Counted from the first letter of the stretch, positions 44,960 through 57,650 are shown. The stretch is 64,000 nt of DNA from Manis javanica (GCF_040802235.1 NC_133172.1:33065738-33129737), one strand, 5' to 3'. The notes: a model not told the origin generated them from the letters alone. Numbers and translations are program-made.

Positions 44960-45475
44960 ATTTGCTCGTTTATATTTTACTTTCTCCTGCAAGAGAGAGA
45001 TGTTTAAAGCAAGTAGCAAAGAAACAGAGAATTCTACACTTAAGGTCCAAGTCAACCTGAGAAATGCCAGAACTTCAGCAATGAAACAAACCCGCTCAGC
45101 CTTCTTCACCCTTGAGTCATGCCGTTTTCCTCCAAACAAGGACGGAGGGCCTTTGCTCGTGGAGTGTCTCAGTCCAGCAGTAGGTTGGAAAAATGTCCAA
45201 GCAGGGGACGCGAGTTCTCTCCCGGATGAGTTCATTTCAATAGTCACTGTGTTTCATCGGATGCAGCTGGTTACATTTTTAATAGGCAGATGGCTAATTT
45301 TACAGTTCCAAGCCAATCTCTCATTGGACAACATCCAGAAAGCCCGTCGTAGGGTAAATGCCCGGCAGAAAGTTCAACAGGACACTTGGGGGGAACATAT
45401 GCTAATGTCAGCCCTTTTACTTAAACGTCTTAAAAAAGAATATTCAGTGCTAAGCTGAGGGATTTTCACGGACTC
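44960..45475. promoter_or_regulatory. Candidate conserved element with a 152-codon frame
   Basis: Repeat-free block. An open frame at 45000-45458 (+) sits just after an acceptor-like pyrimidine tract ending CTGCAAG at 44993, and contains a GTAAAT donor-like site at about 45354. The translation has no recognised domain. More likely non-coding conserved DNA than an exon; both possibilities are noted. Confidence 0.25.
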
Positions 45476-45589
45476 AAGCCTAACACCAGATGGGTGGCCA
45501 GCTATGAAGTCTTTAGGGCCTAAGCAAATGCTCTTAATCAGGCTTGGATGGTCAGAGAATCAAACCAGTCATCACAGAGTGATTTTTTA

Positions 45590-46330
45590 AAAGGACAAAG
45601 GTTGTGTGCATATGCAGAAATGACCCGGCTAACCAGACAAGCGCCTTTCGCTTAACTGACGCCCACGGCGGTATTAAAGCTCTGTAGTCCTGTGATTACC
45701 TCTGCATCTGTTTTGGGTGCCCCTCCCCATGTGACTCTGATGGAGTTACTAATGTCCATTTACCTCCCCCCAGGTGACAGCCACCTCACCCCAGGGTCGA
45801 GGAGAGGTCGGGGTATCTGTTGCAGTTCTAAAAGCTTCCGTATTTTTTAAATGTTTGGAAATCTCTCTCTTTCTGCAGAGCAATGGCTATGTAGATGTCT
45901 TAATTAAAAGGAAATTTGGGAATATCTCCCATTTTACAGTGCATGTAATCAACATTTCTTACTCTCCACAGAGGGACTTGGGTTCCCTCTCCACAAAAGG
46001 CTTTGAAATGTCCTAAAACAATCCCCCGCAGCTCGGGGTGGGGGTAGGGGTGGGAGTGAATAAAGAACCAAAGCAAAAAACAACAAACATTTTCTGGGAG
46101 GTGATAAAAGTCTTAGATGCAAAGTATCCTCATTTTATCCCATGTGATGAATTGCCATAGGGTGACTGGAAAACTATTTAAGAACCACAATGGCAAATGC
46201 CGTTGTTTAAATGAGGCAAACGTTGTTTACCTCTAAGCAAAATAAAAGATGAGGATCAGAAGAAAGAGGGGATCAAAAGAGCTTTCTCCAAACAGATTTA
46301 TAAAAAGAGGGTGATTTTTAAATGATTTCA
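45590..46330. promoter_or_regulatory. Candidate conserved non-coding element
   Basis: Repeat-free. SOX-like ACAATGG at about 46188-46193 and forkhead-like TGTTTAC at 46224-46230 lie within 45 bp, in text such as 'atttaagaaccacaatggca'. A G-rich stretch at 46030-46055 (GGGGTGGGGGTAGGGGTGGG) has four G-runs and could form a quadruplex. Confidence 0.3.
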
Positions 46331-47030
46331 ACTCCTACTTTATAAAAATATTTTATAAGGCACTCTTCTGAAAATAACATGCTTCTGAGGACTTTTCCTC
46401 CCCAAATCCACTTCCTGTAAATGGTGACATTACTTTTATCCGGTGCAACTGGCTACACAGGACCTTATTTAAAACAATGCAAAGAAATCCAACAAAGCCA
46501 GTAATTCTGCACAAGGAAACTGGCCTTCGCCGCCTCCCCCCCCACTTTAGGCCAGGAAAATAACCTTCAAATCTCAAATTGAATCTATAAGTGCTTCTAT
46601 CAAATTTTTCTTTCAAGAACCTGGAAAGCGGTTCGTTTTGTTTTACAGAACAGGTTTGAAAAGAGTTTTCTTGCAGAGTTTTTGTTTTATAATCAAAATA
46701 ACTCAAGGGAAGTGACACGACTTTTCTTTTGAGATTTTTTTTTTCTGGACAAAGTCTAGTAGAGGGAGAGAGAGAAAAAAAATCTAACCAATTCCAAGAC
46801 TAGCAGACAAAAGTTACACACAAAGGGAAAAACCTCAAAGATAGTTATAAATTATTCTGTCACTAAATTAAAGTATTGGTAGAAGAAAAGTCTTAAAAAT
46901 GTAAAATGAGTACTACCAAATACCTTCACAGTTAATGGAATTATGGAAACTTCTCTCTGGTGTGAATACCCCCAAATTCATTTTAGCCTCCTATTTTTAA
47001 AATGTAGTTTAAAGAAACTTTATGCCATTT
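46331..47030. other. Repeat-free unassigned sequence
   Basis: Part of the 44.3-48.2 kb repeat-free block; a minus-strand 121-codon frame (46353-46718) has no domain. Confidence 0.35.
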
Positions 47031-47103
47031 ATAAAAAAAAGAAGAAAAGAAGAAAAAGAAAAAGGGAAAAGAGGAAAGGAAAAAAGCCAAAAGAAAAACA
47101 GAA
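47031..47103. repeat. A-rich (GAAA)n purine tract
   Basis: GAAGAAAAGAAGAAAAAG-type units, purine-only for about 60 bases. Confidence 0.9.
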
Positions 47104-47219
47104 ATTAGGGCAGTTTTTAAACTACAAGCCAACTGTTTGCTCTACTTTGCTTTATTTATTAGTTCTTAAGGTATTTAAAACTTGAGCATTAAAACTGCAG
47201 AATAATTTGCAAATGAATG

Positions 47220-47700
47220 CAGTTGAGGTTGTGAAAATATAACTCACAGCTGAATGTGGGTTATTCAGACAAATGGCTGCTTTGTTCGAGGAGGGGAAGT
47301 AAAGTTCTGTGTTAATTTATTACAAACTGCAGCATTTCATCCCTGATGTCCAGGCAACAATGTTTTTTATTTCAAGTAATTTATAAGCACTTCCCAGAGC
47401 ACTTAGCAGTGAAGTCCTTGGCTATTTTGCTCCCAGAAACAGAGTGTATATGTATTTACTGTGGGAATTTGTTTTTAATAAAACTGTTGTAAGGCATTTT
47501 TATTCCTTTGCTTTGTTACATTAAAAACATTCACTGCATAAGTAATGTATTTTATTCCAAGTTGAAAGGCAGCAGATCACAGCCGGCAACTGTATTGGGG
47601 GGTAGAGAAGAATGACGAAGAGCAATGTTTAAAGCGAACCAGACCATTTTCCTGGCAGCTGTCGGCATATTCACTGCCTAGGTATCTGAGAGAAGCAGCT
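47220..47700. promoter_or_regulatory. Candidate conserved enhancer-like element
   Basis: Repeat-free. AT-rich with 'tgttaatttattacaaactg', SOX-like AACAATG at 47356-47362, 'caagtaatttataagcactt' and 'ttgtttttaataaaactgtt'. Texture-based call. Confidence 0.33.
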
Positions 47701-48255
47701 ATTAGATGACCAAGGGCCCCAGAGGTGTCCGGGAGGTCCCAGGATGTGAGCACACCAACTCAAACTCACATTAGAGAGCTGAATAGGAAAAGGGCACTAA
47801 GGTGCAGTGTATGTGCAGATACTACTGCCTGTGTGTGGATACACACATACCAGTGACCAATGGGGGAAATCCTCCAGTTTGCATTAGTTCTGCATTATTT
47901 CCTAGAATCAATTCACAACCCTAGAGATTCCAAAATCGGCCTTTCTTTGCATTTTTAAGGAAAACCCACAGATGCTCAGATTCATATTTACACATAGATA
48001 TCTACAGTTTTTAAAAACAGGATTATTTGGATGCTGTTTGGTAGGTTGAAATTGTGGCAAGGAACCTCAGAACCACATTTGGTTTCTGATTTTCTGTTTT
48101 GATGGGAAAACTGTGGAAGGGGCTGAAAGTCACCATAATCCTGCCCCCAAGGTTAGATGCAACTGTTCTGCTGATGGCAAGAGTCCTTCTGGACATTCCA
48201 ACTCTCCAGGGATTGTTACCCATTTCACTTCCTACAAGTTGAAATCATAGCCCAT

Positions 48256-48256
<1 letters not shown>
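47701..48256. other. No recognised feature
   Basis: Unique-looking sequence leading into the STR. Confidence 0.3.
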
Positions 48257-48326
<70 letters not shown>

Positions 48327-48343
48327 CTATCCATCCATCCATT
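48257..48343. repeat. Tetranucleotide STR (TATC)17 with (ATCC)3 tail
   Basis: Seventeen uninterrupted TATC units (48257-48324) then TACTATCCATCCATCCATT. Likely length-polymorphic. Confidence 0.98.
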
Positions 48344-49044
48344 ACAGAGCATTATCCTTAAAATTTCCAATGGGAGAAAGTAATTTGTGTTGGTCCTAGC
48401 AACTGATATTATAGGAAGCTGATAGATAATTTCCATATGTATGCATTTGCAACCACGGAATTGCTGTACATTTAACATGTGTCACATGGTGCCTCACATG
48501 TGAACATGGTGCAATCTTGGGCTCCAGAGGTAAAGATTATACTAGGCCTTGCAGCCTACTGTGGTACAGGAGCTATATAAAATGCAGCCTCATAATTATC
48601 TAGACACATTTGAGAAGTTCTTTATAATTTGAAAATTGCTTTGACTTTTAAAAAGAAATTTGATGAGCAATTACTCTATAATAATAGATTTTTAAACTTA
48701 TTATTAAAAAAATAACGAGGGAAGTATTTGAATAAATTACCTTTCAGAGAATCTCACTTTTTTTCCTTCTGGCCACTAACTTTTCTAGCAGTGAGGAGTA
48801 AATGAAAATACAGATTGCTGTGTTAATTAGCCATAACAATCATATTTATTATTGGTAAAGAAACCATGAAACTAAGCATTATCTTATAGGCCAGGGAATT
48901 GAAAGGAACTAGGGAGCAGGTCTAATAAGAATCAGACTTATATACTTAATGTAAACAGAATATTTCTCTTCTTATCTAGTCACTATCCCTAAGGAAAAGA
49001 ACTGATCAATATTTTCTCCTATGCCTTCTATTTCTTTATTAAAA
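48344..49044. other. No recognised feature
   Basis: AT-rich unique-looking sequence. Confidence 0.3.
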
Positions 49045-49135
49045 ATCAAAAGACCACCTCCAGGAAGCTTTCCTGACTTGAACCTATGCACTTCTGTCCC
49101 ATCTTCTAACTCCTAGGTCTCCTAAGGAAGTCTAA
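49045..49135 (+). repeat. L2 LINE fragment, sense
   Basis: 'accacctccaggaagctttc', 'ctgacttgaacctatgcact' and 'tctgtcccatcttct' match an L2 3' segment. Confidence 0.7.
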
Positions 49136-49140
49136 GTCTA

Positions 49141-49160
49141 AAAAAAAATACATACATATA

Positions 49161-49191
<31 letters not shown>
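49141..49191. repeat. (TA)n plus 15-T run
   Basis: A-run, then CATACATATA into about ten TA units, then T at 49177-49191. Confidence 0.92.
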
Positions 49192-49959
49192 CAGGGCATC
49201 ACAGGCAGTCCTCCCTCTGAACCTTGACTATCTCCCCTGGAAAGCTATCAGGTTAACTGGGGAGTGAGGGGGAGGAGGAGAGACGCCAGAAGTTCCCGGA
49301 GAACATGGGTGCAGAAGAATGCCGCTCAGGAGCTGGAGGGGTCCGGCCCTAAACCCTTCTGGGGTTCCTGACATCTTGGGTCCCTTGGAGATAAAAAAGA
49401 CTGTCATGTGCTTTTTCCTTAGTGAATAAATCAATGTAAGAGTTGGTCATAAGAAAGTAATTTTGAGGAAAAATTTTTTTTTTAAATGAGAGAGAAAGAA
49501 AGAAAACAGAAAAAGATAACAACACATCAATTTGTGATGTGGCAATGACAGCTGAGAGTGTTCAGCTGACGCTGGAAACAATTACCTATCAATCAAGTGA
49601 TCCTCAATTTAAAATTTGTCCAAACAAATATTTACCATGTATGATGAATCTCAGTGTTTCTGGCGGGAATATTAGTCTCCTAAATGAACAGATCTCAAAT
49701 ATAGTTTGTCTATACTGAAATGATTTTTTAACCCCATTTTAAGCATGTACTTAATGAGCTATGATAGTTAATAGATATACCAGAGATTTCTTGAGCAGGA
49801 AACAACCTTATCTAGAAGTTGAAGCCCGCACACTGCCTTCCAGCTGAGTGGGCCATTCTGCCCACTAAATACTAGCTAGCAGTAAAAATAAAGTAATGAA
49901 GCTAAAAGGGCTTTCTGTCCAAAGATGGATATGATGGATTTTCAACCACATGCGTCCTC
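49192..49959. other. No recognised feature
   Basis: Unique-looking sequence. Confidence 0.3.
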
Positions 49960-50228
49960 TGCAGCTGGTATGGAATCTTCCTGTGCAGGGCGGCAGGCTC
50001 TGAGCCCACCACCTCAGTAATCAGTCCCAGACCTGCCACCTGCCAGTCGTGTGACAGTGGGTTGATGACACTACCATCTTTGTGCCTCAGTTTCCTCATT
50101 TATGAAATTGAGATAAGAATAGCAACTATCTTCCAGGGATGTTGTGAAGATTAAATACATTACATGATATTTTGTATGTGTTGACAAAGCTTGGCATATA
50201 GCAAATGCCTTAGTATCACTATTATTTC
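49960..50228 (+). repeat. MIR SINE, sense
   Basis: 'tgtgcctcagtttcctcatt', 'tgaaattgagataagaatag', 'gggatgttgtgaagattaaa' and 'agcttggcatatagcaaatg' are near consensus; the 5' half is weaker. Confidence 0.9.
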
Positions 50229-51884
50229 CCAGCAGAGTCCAAGGTAACATATGTCCACTGAATTGAGAAACACCTGTCTTGACCCTTGACTTGTAGTTTT
50301 GCTTAGTAGTAGGATAATTTTCCTGCTCACTTTTTCTCTTTTCTAATGTGTTTTCTTCACCAAACAAGGCAGGCATCTCTTTCTTCCCTTCTGTGCCTCC
50401 GTGGGTTACTTGCTTAGTCATTTTGTCTCTTTCTCTCCCTCTTCCTGAGCCTGTCTCTGTCTCCTTGAATTTTCTCTGGACATCCTCATTCCAGTTCCAC
50501 CTGCCTCATTTATATTAATTCATTAGCATATCTTTTGCATACACCTCCCAGAGCAAGTCTCAGAAGGCAGACTGCATGGTGCTTAGGAAGGTCACTAGGG
50601 CAGGAGCTGGGAAGTATTGGAGGGGGTGCAGGGAGGTGTTTAACCTTGCCCAAGACCTTGGAGAAAATAGACACTTTCTAGGTTCAGATCATGAAAGCAG
50701 GCCCTGTTAGTTTCTCAAGTTCAGAGAACTCAACATTGCCCAAACAGACAGAGAAAAGCTCTTATTTAAGGGTCTGATACTTCTGCCCCTCCATCACATC
50801 CTGGGGTAGCCTGTGCTGGACTGGAGGGTAGTATAAACTAGGATCAGATCCTTGGGCACTTGAGTTTCAGAGGTATGCCCTTTGTGGGTCTTTCCTCTTA
50901 GTTTCTCTGGCTCTTATTAAAGTTTTCTCTCTTCACCACCATTATCTGTACTTGTCAAATTCATTCACACTCTGGTGAAAAGAGCTAATCCAGGTTAATG
51001 CCATATCTCCTTGAGGGATTTTGGTTTTAACAAGGTACAAAATATTGCCTCTAGAATGTAGGACAGGGTGACAAACTGGCAGAGCACGGGTCATATTTGG
51101 TCCTTAGATGTCTTGGTTCCACAATGTGACACCAAAACAACAAATTGATGTTAAAAATTAATAGAATTCCCGTAAGTGTCTGGATGTTTGACCTCCCTTG
51201 AAGAGTCTAGGCCTGCCATCCTTCATCTTCTCTTTCACCACATGTCTGGAAACTCTTGGGTCATAGACCTCTTTTGAACAAGTGTTTAATTGCAAATGTC
51301 TGCCACCTAAGCCCAAAGGAGCTAAGGCCTCCACTATCCTGGATACGGGGAATCTCTTTTGGAGAGAGGCAAGCTGGCCCCAAATGACCCACAGGGTATG
51401 GTATAACTATGTTTGGATTTTTTACTTTCTATTTTTATGTTCATTATAAAATATGCATTTGTGTATATTATTTAATTTAAATATGTCTAAGTGAACACAC
51501 CTGTATTAGGATGCATGTTCAAACATTGTTGGCTGATGGCATATATGATCATAGAGCCTTATTGCTGCCCTATGGTGTACTTTGGAACAGTCATGAAAAG
51601 GAGAATGCATGCAAAACTCATGTTAATTTATGAAAAACAAATGAGCCAGATGGAGCTGTACCAGGGATGCCAGGAGATAGATGGCTCAAGGAAACGGAGA
51701 CAGGCACCAGGAGAGGGAAAGCAAGGAGAAAGAAGGAAGAAAACACACAAGTACTGATAATCGTGAGCCCTAAAAACCCCTAATACTCTATAACCGATTC
51801 TCTTACTCTGGCAGAAATACTGCATGGGAGACAGCAAACTGTCTTCTTGTGACACATGCAGAACTCTTGACACACAGATACGAA
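50229..51884. other. Mostly unassigned sequence
   Basis: Two weak hints: an LTR-end-like stretch near 50870-50950 ('ctcttattaaagttttctct') and decayed hAT-like text near 51070-51110. Neither is firm enough to name. No gene. Confidence 0.35.
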
Positions 51885-51985
51885 ACTGGGAGGGAACTTG
51901 GAAGATATCAATTCCTATGGACCATACGCAGTGGGAAAATTGGTCTTTGAGAGCTTGAACAATGTGCCTGGGGTCATTAACAAGG
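51885..51985 (-). repeat. MIR-family fragment, antisense
   Basis: 'tgggagggaacttggaagat', 'ggaccatacgcagtgggaaa' and 'cttgaacaatgtgcctgggg' follow the antisense layout. Confidence 0.55.
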
Positions 51986-52244
51986 CTTCTTTGAGGATAA
52001 ACATAATCATTTCCAGTTTGGTTTGTTTGAAGTGACCAGTTATCACTGCATCTAAAAAAAGAAGGTAGAGCTCTAAAAAACTACCAATAGAACAAGTACC
52101 CTTTACTAGGAATCTATTCTTTCCATTTCTACAAAACTAAAATCAGGTTTCTTGCTCTTCTACGTGGTAAATCCAAGCTGTCTCCCATCTGGTCAACTGT
52201 CTTCAGAAAAGAAATACTGAATGGGGTGAAATCTAAGGAAGGGC
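51986..52244. other. No recognised feature
   Basis: Short unique-looking interval. Confidence 0.3.
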
Positions 52245-52375
52245 TTGTGGCACAATGGATAAGGACCAAGGCTTTGGGGTCAAGTTCCAGGTCTGCCTGT
52301 TACTTGGGGTGTGAACACAGACAGTTTGAGCAGTCAGCATTCCCACTATAAAGGGAGATAATTATTGTACTCCAG
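52245..52375 (+). repeat. MIR SINE, sense
   Basis: 'ttgtggcacaatggataagg', 'caaggctttggggtcaagtt', 'ccaggtctgcctgttacttg' and 'taaagggagataattattgt'. Confidence 0.78.
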
Positions 52376-53924
52376 GCACTCCAAGTCTTTAACACATGAG
52401 TGAAAGACAGTTTGACAAGACCAGTAGCTGAGGTCCAGGAAGAGTCCCAGCAAGACTAATGACCGGGAATCAACCAAGCCAGGACTCTGCTCATGAATGC
52501 ACCAAAGCCACGGAGGGTCTATAGACCTGGCACTATCCAGAAATTTCATCAAGAAAGAATTCTTCTTATGGGAAGAGAAACTGAATATTCTCTGGCACAT
52601 AGTATGCTCTTGGCTCTGGCCAGAGCTGCTAACCTTTAGTTTATGAGAACTTTTTTTTTTTTTGGCATGGAATTTCCTTGAGTTTTGATGCAGAAAGACA
52701 TTTCTTTTAGTCTGTCCTAACTTTCTCTCATTTCCTCTTCCCTCTGTCCCCCTGACAGTTTGCTAGGGAAGGCCACAGCCTCCAGTGTGGCCCTGAGCCC
52801 CAAAAAAGACAGGGCGGAACACCACCTCTGAAAGATCACCCACCTTCTGCCTTGCGATCTGCCCTGGGAGCTCCCTCCACTGTGATCCTGCGGTGATGCC
52901 GCCGTTGCCCTGTAGGGGGCAGATGGGAGGCACCCATCGCTGCAACCATTCCGAAGTGGTGGCATCCTCCTGCCTTTTGCTCAACTCCAGAGACTCCAAA
53001 GACTTCTCTGCCCTTATATGAAGACTCATCCTGAAGGTTTTGCAGGCCTCTGAGCCTGGCTTTCCGTGGAATTGTTCTTTGCAAAGGAGTGAGCCCAAAG
53101 GCCAGTGGTGAGGGAGGGCATTTTACCTCCAGGATCAAATACCCCTGCAAGGGAGGGGTCAGTCCTGGGGTAAGATAGGGGCGCTCAACTCAAAAAGGCA
53201 GTGCCCGTGTCCGTGTGCTCCTGCAGCCGGGTGCCACCGTGTGTTGTCCCAGATGCTGGGATTCCTTCCCGATGCCATTCCGGGAAGGGCACTGGCTCCT
53301 TTTCCTTAGCTTGGCTCCCTTTTTCAGTCTGAAATAGGAACTTCTAAAACCCCATTAACTAGTAATCACTCAGGGCCAGTGAGGGCGCCTCAACCACCCC
53401 AGGAATATCCAATTAGCAAATCATGATCCAGCCCTCCAGTGAAAGGAGTCAGACCCATTATCTGTGATGTCCCCAATTAGAGTGTTTATTCATGAAAGAC
53501 TGCATGGAGCTGGCAGGCCGGCTCCTTCCTTCCCAAACCCGGCCAGATTCCGCATCTCTTCCCACCCCCACGCCGGCCCAGCCGGCCCCCGAGACCTCGC
53601 CACAGTCTGCAGGAATCACGAGGAGTCCTGGTAGCAGCAGGACGGAAGAGTCAGATTCTTCAGGGTTGGTCATGCCTGACTGGAGTTCCTGGTTTGCGTT
53701 CCTTTTGTGGGGGGGTGAGGCGGGGGCGGAATAAATGAGGCCAGAGAGCGGCTGTGATTTCGTTGGTATTTATCCATATCACTTTAGCAGTGAGCCAGGC
53801 ATTTATCAGACCCTGCGAACACCCCAGGTGCTGGGGTCTCACTCCTGCCCCTTCTTGCTTTCTCTCCTCACTTGCAATTGGCTATGTTTTAACTGCATAA
53901 AACCACGGAACAAAAATCCATCTG
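52376..53924. other. Repeat-poor, GC-richer sequence
   Basis: About 1.5 kb with T13 at 52651-52663 and a CpG-richer stretch at 53510-53760 ('cccacgccggcccagccggc'-like text). Several overlapping frames (60-111 codons) on both strands reflect GC content. Not long or CpG-dense enough to call a CpG-island promoter. Confidence 0.4.
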
Positions 53925-53995
53925 CTTTTAGAGCTAAAAGGGTCCTTAGCGACTCAGTGGTTCAGCACCCCTTCCTTTCCATTTTAACAAGTAAG
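53925..53995 (-). repeat. MIR-family fragment, antisense
   Basis: 'tttagagctaaaagggtcct', 'tagcgactcagtggttcagc' and 'cattttaacaagtaaggaaa' resemble the 'gagctggaagggaccttaga' block. Confidence 0.5.
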
Positions 53996-55424
53996 GAAAT
54001 ATAATATTATTAGGTTTGGTTGTTTTATAAACCTCTCCATTTTTATGTAGCCAAGAATATAACCCCACTTTAAAATAGTCCAAATAAATATAGTGATCAT
54101 GAAGTTAAAAACACCACCACCCAAACAGCATTTGTCAGGAAGATGATCTTATCACACGGAAACAACCGGATAAAGGAGAATATAGTCAGATACCAGCCCA
54201 AGACCAGCCGTTACATTCTGCCTGCTGGTTAGATAATATCCCAGCTCCAAAAGCATCTTGAGACTGGCCCCTTTCAGCATTTGACATAGTATAAATTTCC
54301 TTCCAATATCAGGTCCCAGAAGCAAATCTTTTGCCCACAAGGAGGGAAATGAGATTCCTTACTAGCTTTCCTGCCCAGACAACTTGCTTGAAGAAATGAG
54401 GAAGCCTTGCTCCCAACCAAAACTTGTGTCAGGCTGCTGTGAAAACACAGTCTGTCTGTTTATATTTCTAGAGCCAAACACGGTGTTTTCTATAATTCTG
54501 ATTAGCATCTACTTAGCCCTTTCCTTGAAGTATCCTCTGTGGAAATGTTCCAGATAGAAATCTGTGAGCTCCTACAGTCAGTGGTGAGCCTGAGCAGGCC
54601 CCATCAGTTCAAGAGCTGATTGTCAAAATGGTAGGGATTTTGCAAACTGGTTTTAAAACAACCGTTTCTAAAATTTGAACTATATAATCTTACCATTAAA
54701 TGAGTTATGTTAAAAACAAAGATAATAATACTCAAAGTGTATCACTTCTTAATCACCATACTGCTTTCTGCTGGTTATGTACAAAGTTATATCTTGAAGT
54801 TATTTATGTTCTTGTATATAAATTGTATCTGTATGGAGGGATACTATAGAAGGTTGTGCTACTGAGCATTTCTTCCCAACTCCTCGGTTTGAAATCAGCC
54901 ATTGGGAGAAATATTGTCACTGTGGAAATCAGCAACTCTGCTAAGTCAGCCCCTCTCACTCAATGCTACTTCCAGAGCCAGCTGTTAAACATTTACCAGC
55001 AGATCACTGGATACAATACTGTCTGTTTAGTTGAGTCTGCAACCTTCGGGAAAGCCCTAAGTGTGTAGTTCACATAGTAACCCCTCACTTTTGTGCACTT
55101 GGGGGCAAATATCTGGCCTATATAGTGAATTTTATATGCAGCTGAAAGTAACTCATTCAGGATCCGGTCTTTATTATTGCACTTCTGCCTGGTTTTCATG
55201 GACTTTTTCTAAATGGACATCACATAGCGTGCTGTCTTTCAAGCAGAGATTCTGACAATATTTTCATGTTGCCTTGAGATAAGAGTATGAGTGCAACCAT
55301 CACTTCATACTCTACTGTAATGATATCCTCAGGGGACAGGAGGGTATATATTCATTTCCCTTATACTAAATGACCTATACTGCTGTGAGATTTTAGGTGT
55401 TCTTTCTGCTTTGATTGTTTTTTT
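53996..55424. other. No recognised feature
   Basis: About 1.4 kb AT-rich unique-looking DNA with short chance frames. Confidence 0.3.
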
Positions 55425-55975
55425 AAAGTCTTCTGGATTAGTGAAAAGATGTCAACTGTCAGTCATGTTTTTAATTACACAAATAGGACATGAATACATG
55501 TTCACAGTAAGTGATTCAAACAATACGTTAATTAAAAAGAAAAAGTTCCTCTCAAACCATTTTTTGTTCCTGGTCCAGAAATAAGCCCTATTCTATTTTG
55601 ATGTGTTTTCTCCATGATCTTTGAGCATGTGTCTACACATATATTCATGTTATTTTATATAATAATTAATTAATATATGTGCATGACTTCTACATAAATG
55701 GGAAACATGATCACATATACTTCAGCAAGATTTTTTCACTTACAATTTAATTTTCTTTCATGTTAGTATAGATAAATCTTTATTCTTTGATATCTGCAGG
55801 ATCTCATAGGCTTTCCCTTTTGATGGACATTTAGGCTATTTTCATTTTTTGTTTGTTGCAAATGAAGCAACATTTAATACTTTTGTTCATTTATCTGTAT
55901 ACATATGCATATGTATTTATGAAAGATAACTTTTAAGAAGTAGGATTTCTAAGTTGTGGGATAGTTGTCATCCCT
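55425..55975. mobile_element. Old L1M 3'-region block
   Basis: 'tttaattacacaaataggac', 'tacatgttcacagtaagtga', 'gcaagattttttcacttaca', 'tttgatggacatttaggcta' and 'agaagtaggatttctaagtt' follow the L1M/L1ME text '...ttggacatttaggttgtttcc... agaagtgggattactgggtc'. Orientation not assigned. Confidence 0.75.
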
Positions 55976-57389
55976 TGCTTCTTTCATTTCTTCTCATAAT
56001 CTCCTCTATCAGTGAAGTTTATTAATACTGTGCCTATGAGTAAATATTCTGGGTAAAGCTCTGATATGAATAAATAATTACTCTTACTAATAGGGCATAA
56101 GACCTTCGTGGCTATTTGAGACTGCTCAAGAACTGTCCTGTGGAAGAGGGAGCTGATAGAGAAAATTTTTGTTTGAAAAAGGTTAGTGAGGCATGCAGCC
56201 AGTTCTTGTCCACATCCTCAGGATCTTACTCTTCCAGAACATTCCAGTTGTTTTCCAAATGTCCTCTGCTTCTCAAAGCCTAGGGGCTTTCTCTGACACC
56301 TCGAAAAATAATTTTGCCTGGGAGGTAGACCCAAAGTGCTAAGAATTAACAGCCCCCAGAAGCAGCTCTTGCATAATGACTGGGGTTAGTATAAAAATAC
56401 CCAAGTTCTCTCCTAACTAAGGACTGTGCTTTACACCATTTCTCGGAGTTTCCCCATGGGATTGAGCTCTATTTGCCTATGCTGGATGAGACACACTCTT
56501 ATCAGCCACTTTCCTTTCCCTAGCTTACTTCCCGACTCCTCTCTGGGGACTTTATGCACCTCCAAGAGAAATTGTCTGCACTGGGCCCCTTGCCTCTGAG
56601 TTGTTTCTGGGGGATACCAAACGAAGACAGCTTGTCTTCTTAGTATGGTGATCATGGCAGCCTCAACCCCAGAAATGAGATGTTGCTAAGCAAAAATAAT
56701 GCTTCACCTCACTTATTGCAAGGGACAAGCATCCTCTTTATGAACTAATCAAGTTACGTCTGGCTGCTCTTGTACAGACCTTTGGGACCCAGGACTTGAC
56801 TGGCAGGGTGTGCTGACTGGGTTAAAAATGTGTTGCATTTTAATAGACATTCTCCCATGGAGAAAATACAAATAGATTCATACTGTTCTACTGCCCAATG
56901 TACTTGACACAGAAAGCCCACATTTGCTTGAGAGCACTGGGCCTATGTTTGGAAGTTGGGGACTGGGGTAAAACTGAATCAGCTCTGCATAGAAACATGA
57001 AACCTTGGGGTTTCGTTGACCAGAAGGCCAAAATCCAGTCAGCATGGGCTTCCTCATAAGGCAATGTTCCCCTCTCTCAGTCTGAGGCCTGGCACAGAGA
57101 AGCTCATCATATCATCCCTGGGCCAAGGTCAAAATGCCCCAGAGCTGTTCACTGGATATTTAAGGAAGGGCTTGGGAATTGTTTCATAGTCATCAGAGGA
57201 GCCTGTAGCTCCTTTGAGCTGAAAAAGCCTGAGGTTAGAGCTCTCCTTTTTCCACTCCTGTGCTGGGGCCAGACGGTGGTGACTGTCAACTTCTCTATCA
57301 CCAAACCAGGAACTCTTCTTCTCATGAACACTCAGTTATTTCTCTCACTTTAAACAGCACTTAGATGTCCCTAAAAAATGGACCCCAAC
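55976..57389. other. No recognised feature
   Basis: About 1.4 kb; an L2-like phrase near 56020-56090 was too weak to call. Confidence 0.3.
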
Positions 57390-57650
57390 TTAATAACATC
57401 AACAATAGCAAACCTTTATTAAAGACAGTGCCAGGCATCACGCTTTGTGATTTGCATGCATTATCCCCTGGAGTCTGCAGAATAGCCCTAAAACAGATTG
57501 GGTAAGATGATTGTCCCTACTGAGATGAAGAAACTGAGGCACAGTGAGATTTGGTAATTGGCCCAAGTAACTAGTAAGTGGCATGGCTGGGAATTCTGTC
57601 CCAGGATGTCTGACTTCAGAGTCCAGGCTCTTAACCTCTTTAATGCATAA
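57390..57650 (-). repeat. MIR SINE, antisense, near full length
   Basis: 'agtgccaggcatcacgcttt', 'tgaagaaactgaggcacagt', 'agtaagtggcatggctggga' and 'gtccaggctcttaacctctt'. Confidence 0.96.

Noticed and set aside
53510..53760. CpG-richer stretch as a possible CpG-island promoter
   Set aside because: Too short and CpG density not clearly above background by eye; no transcript start evidence.
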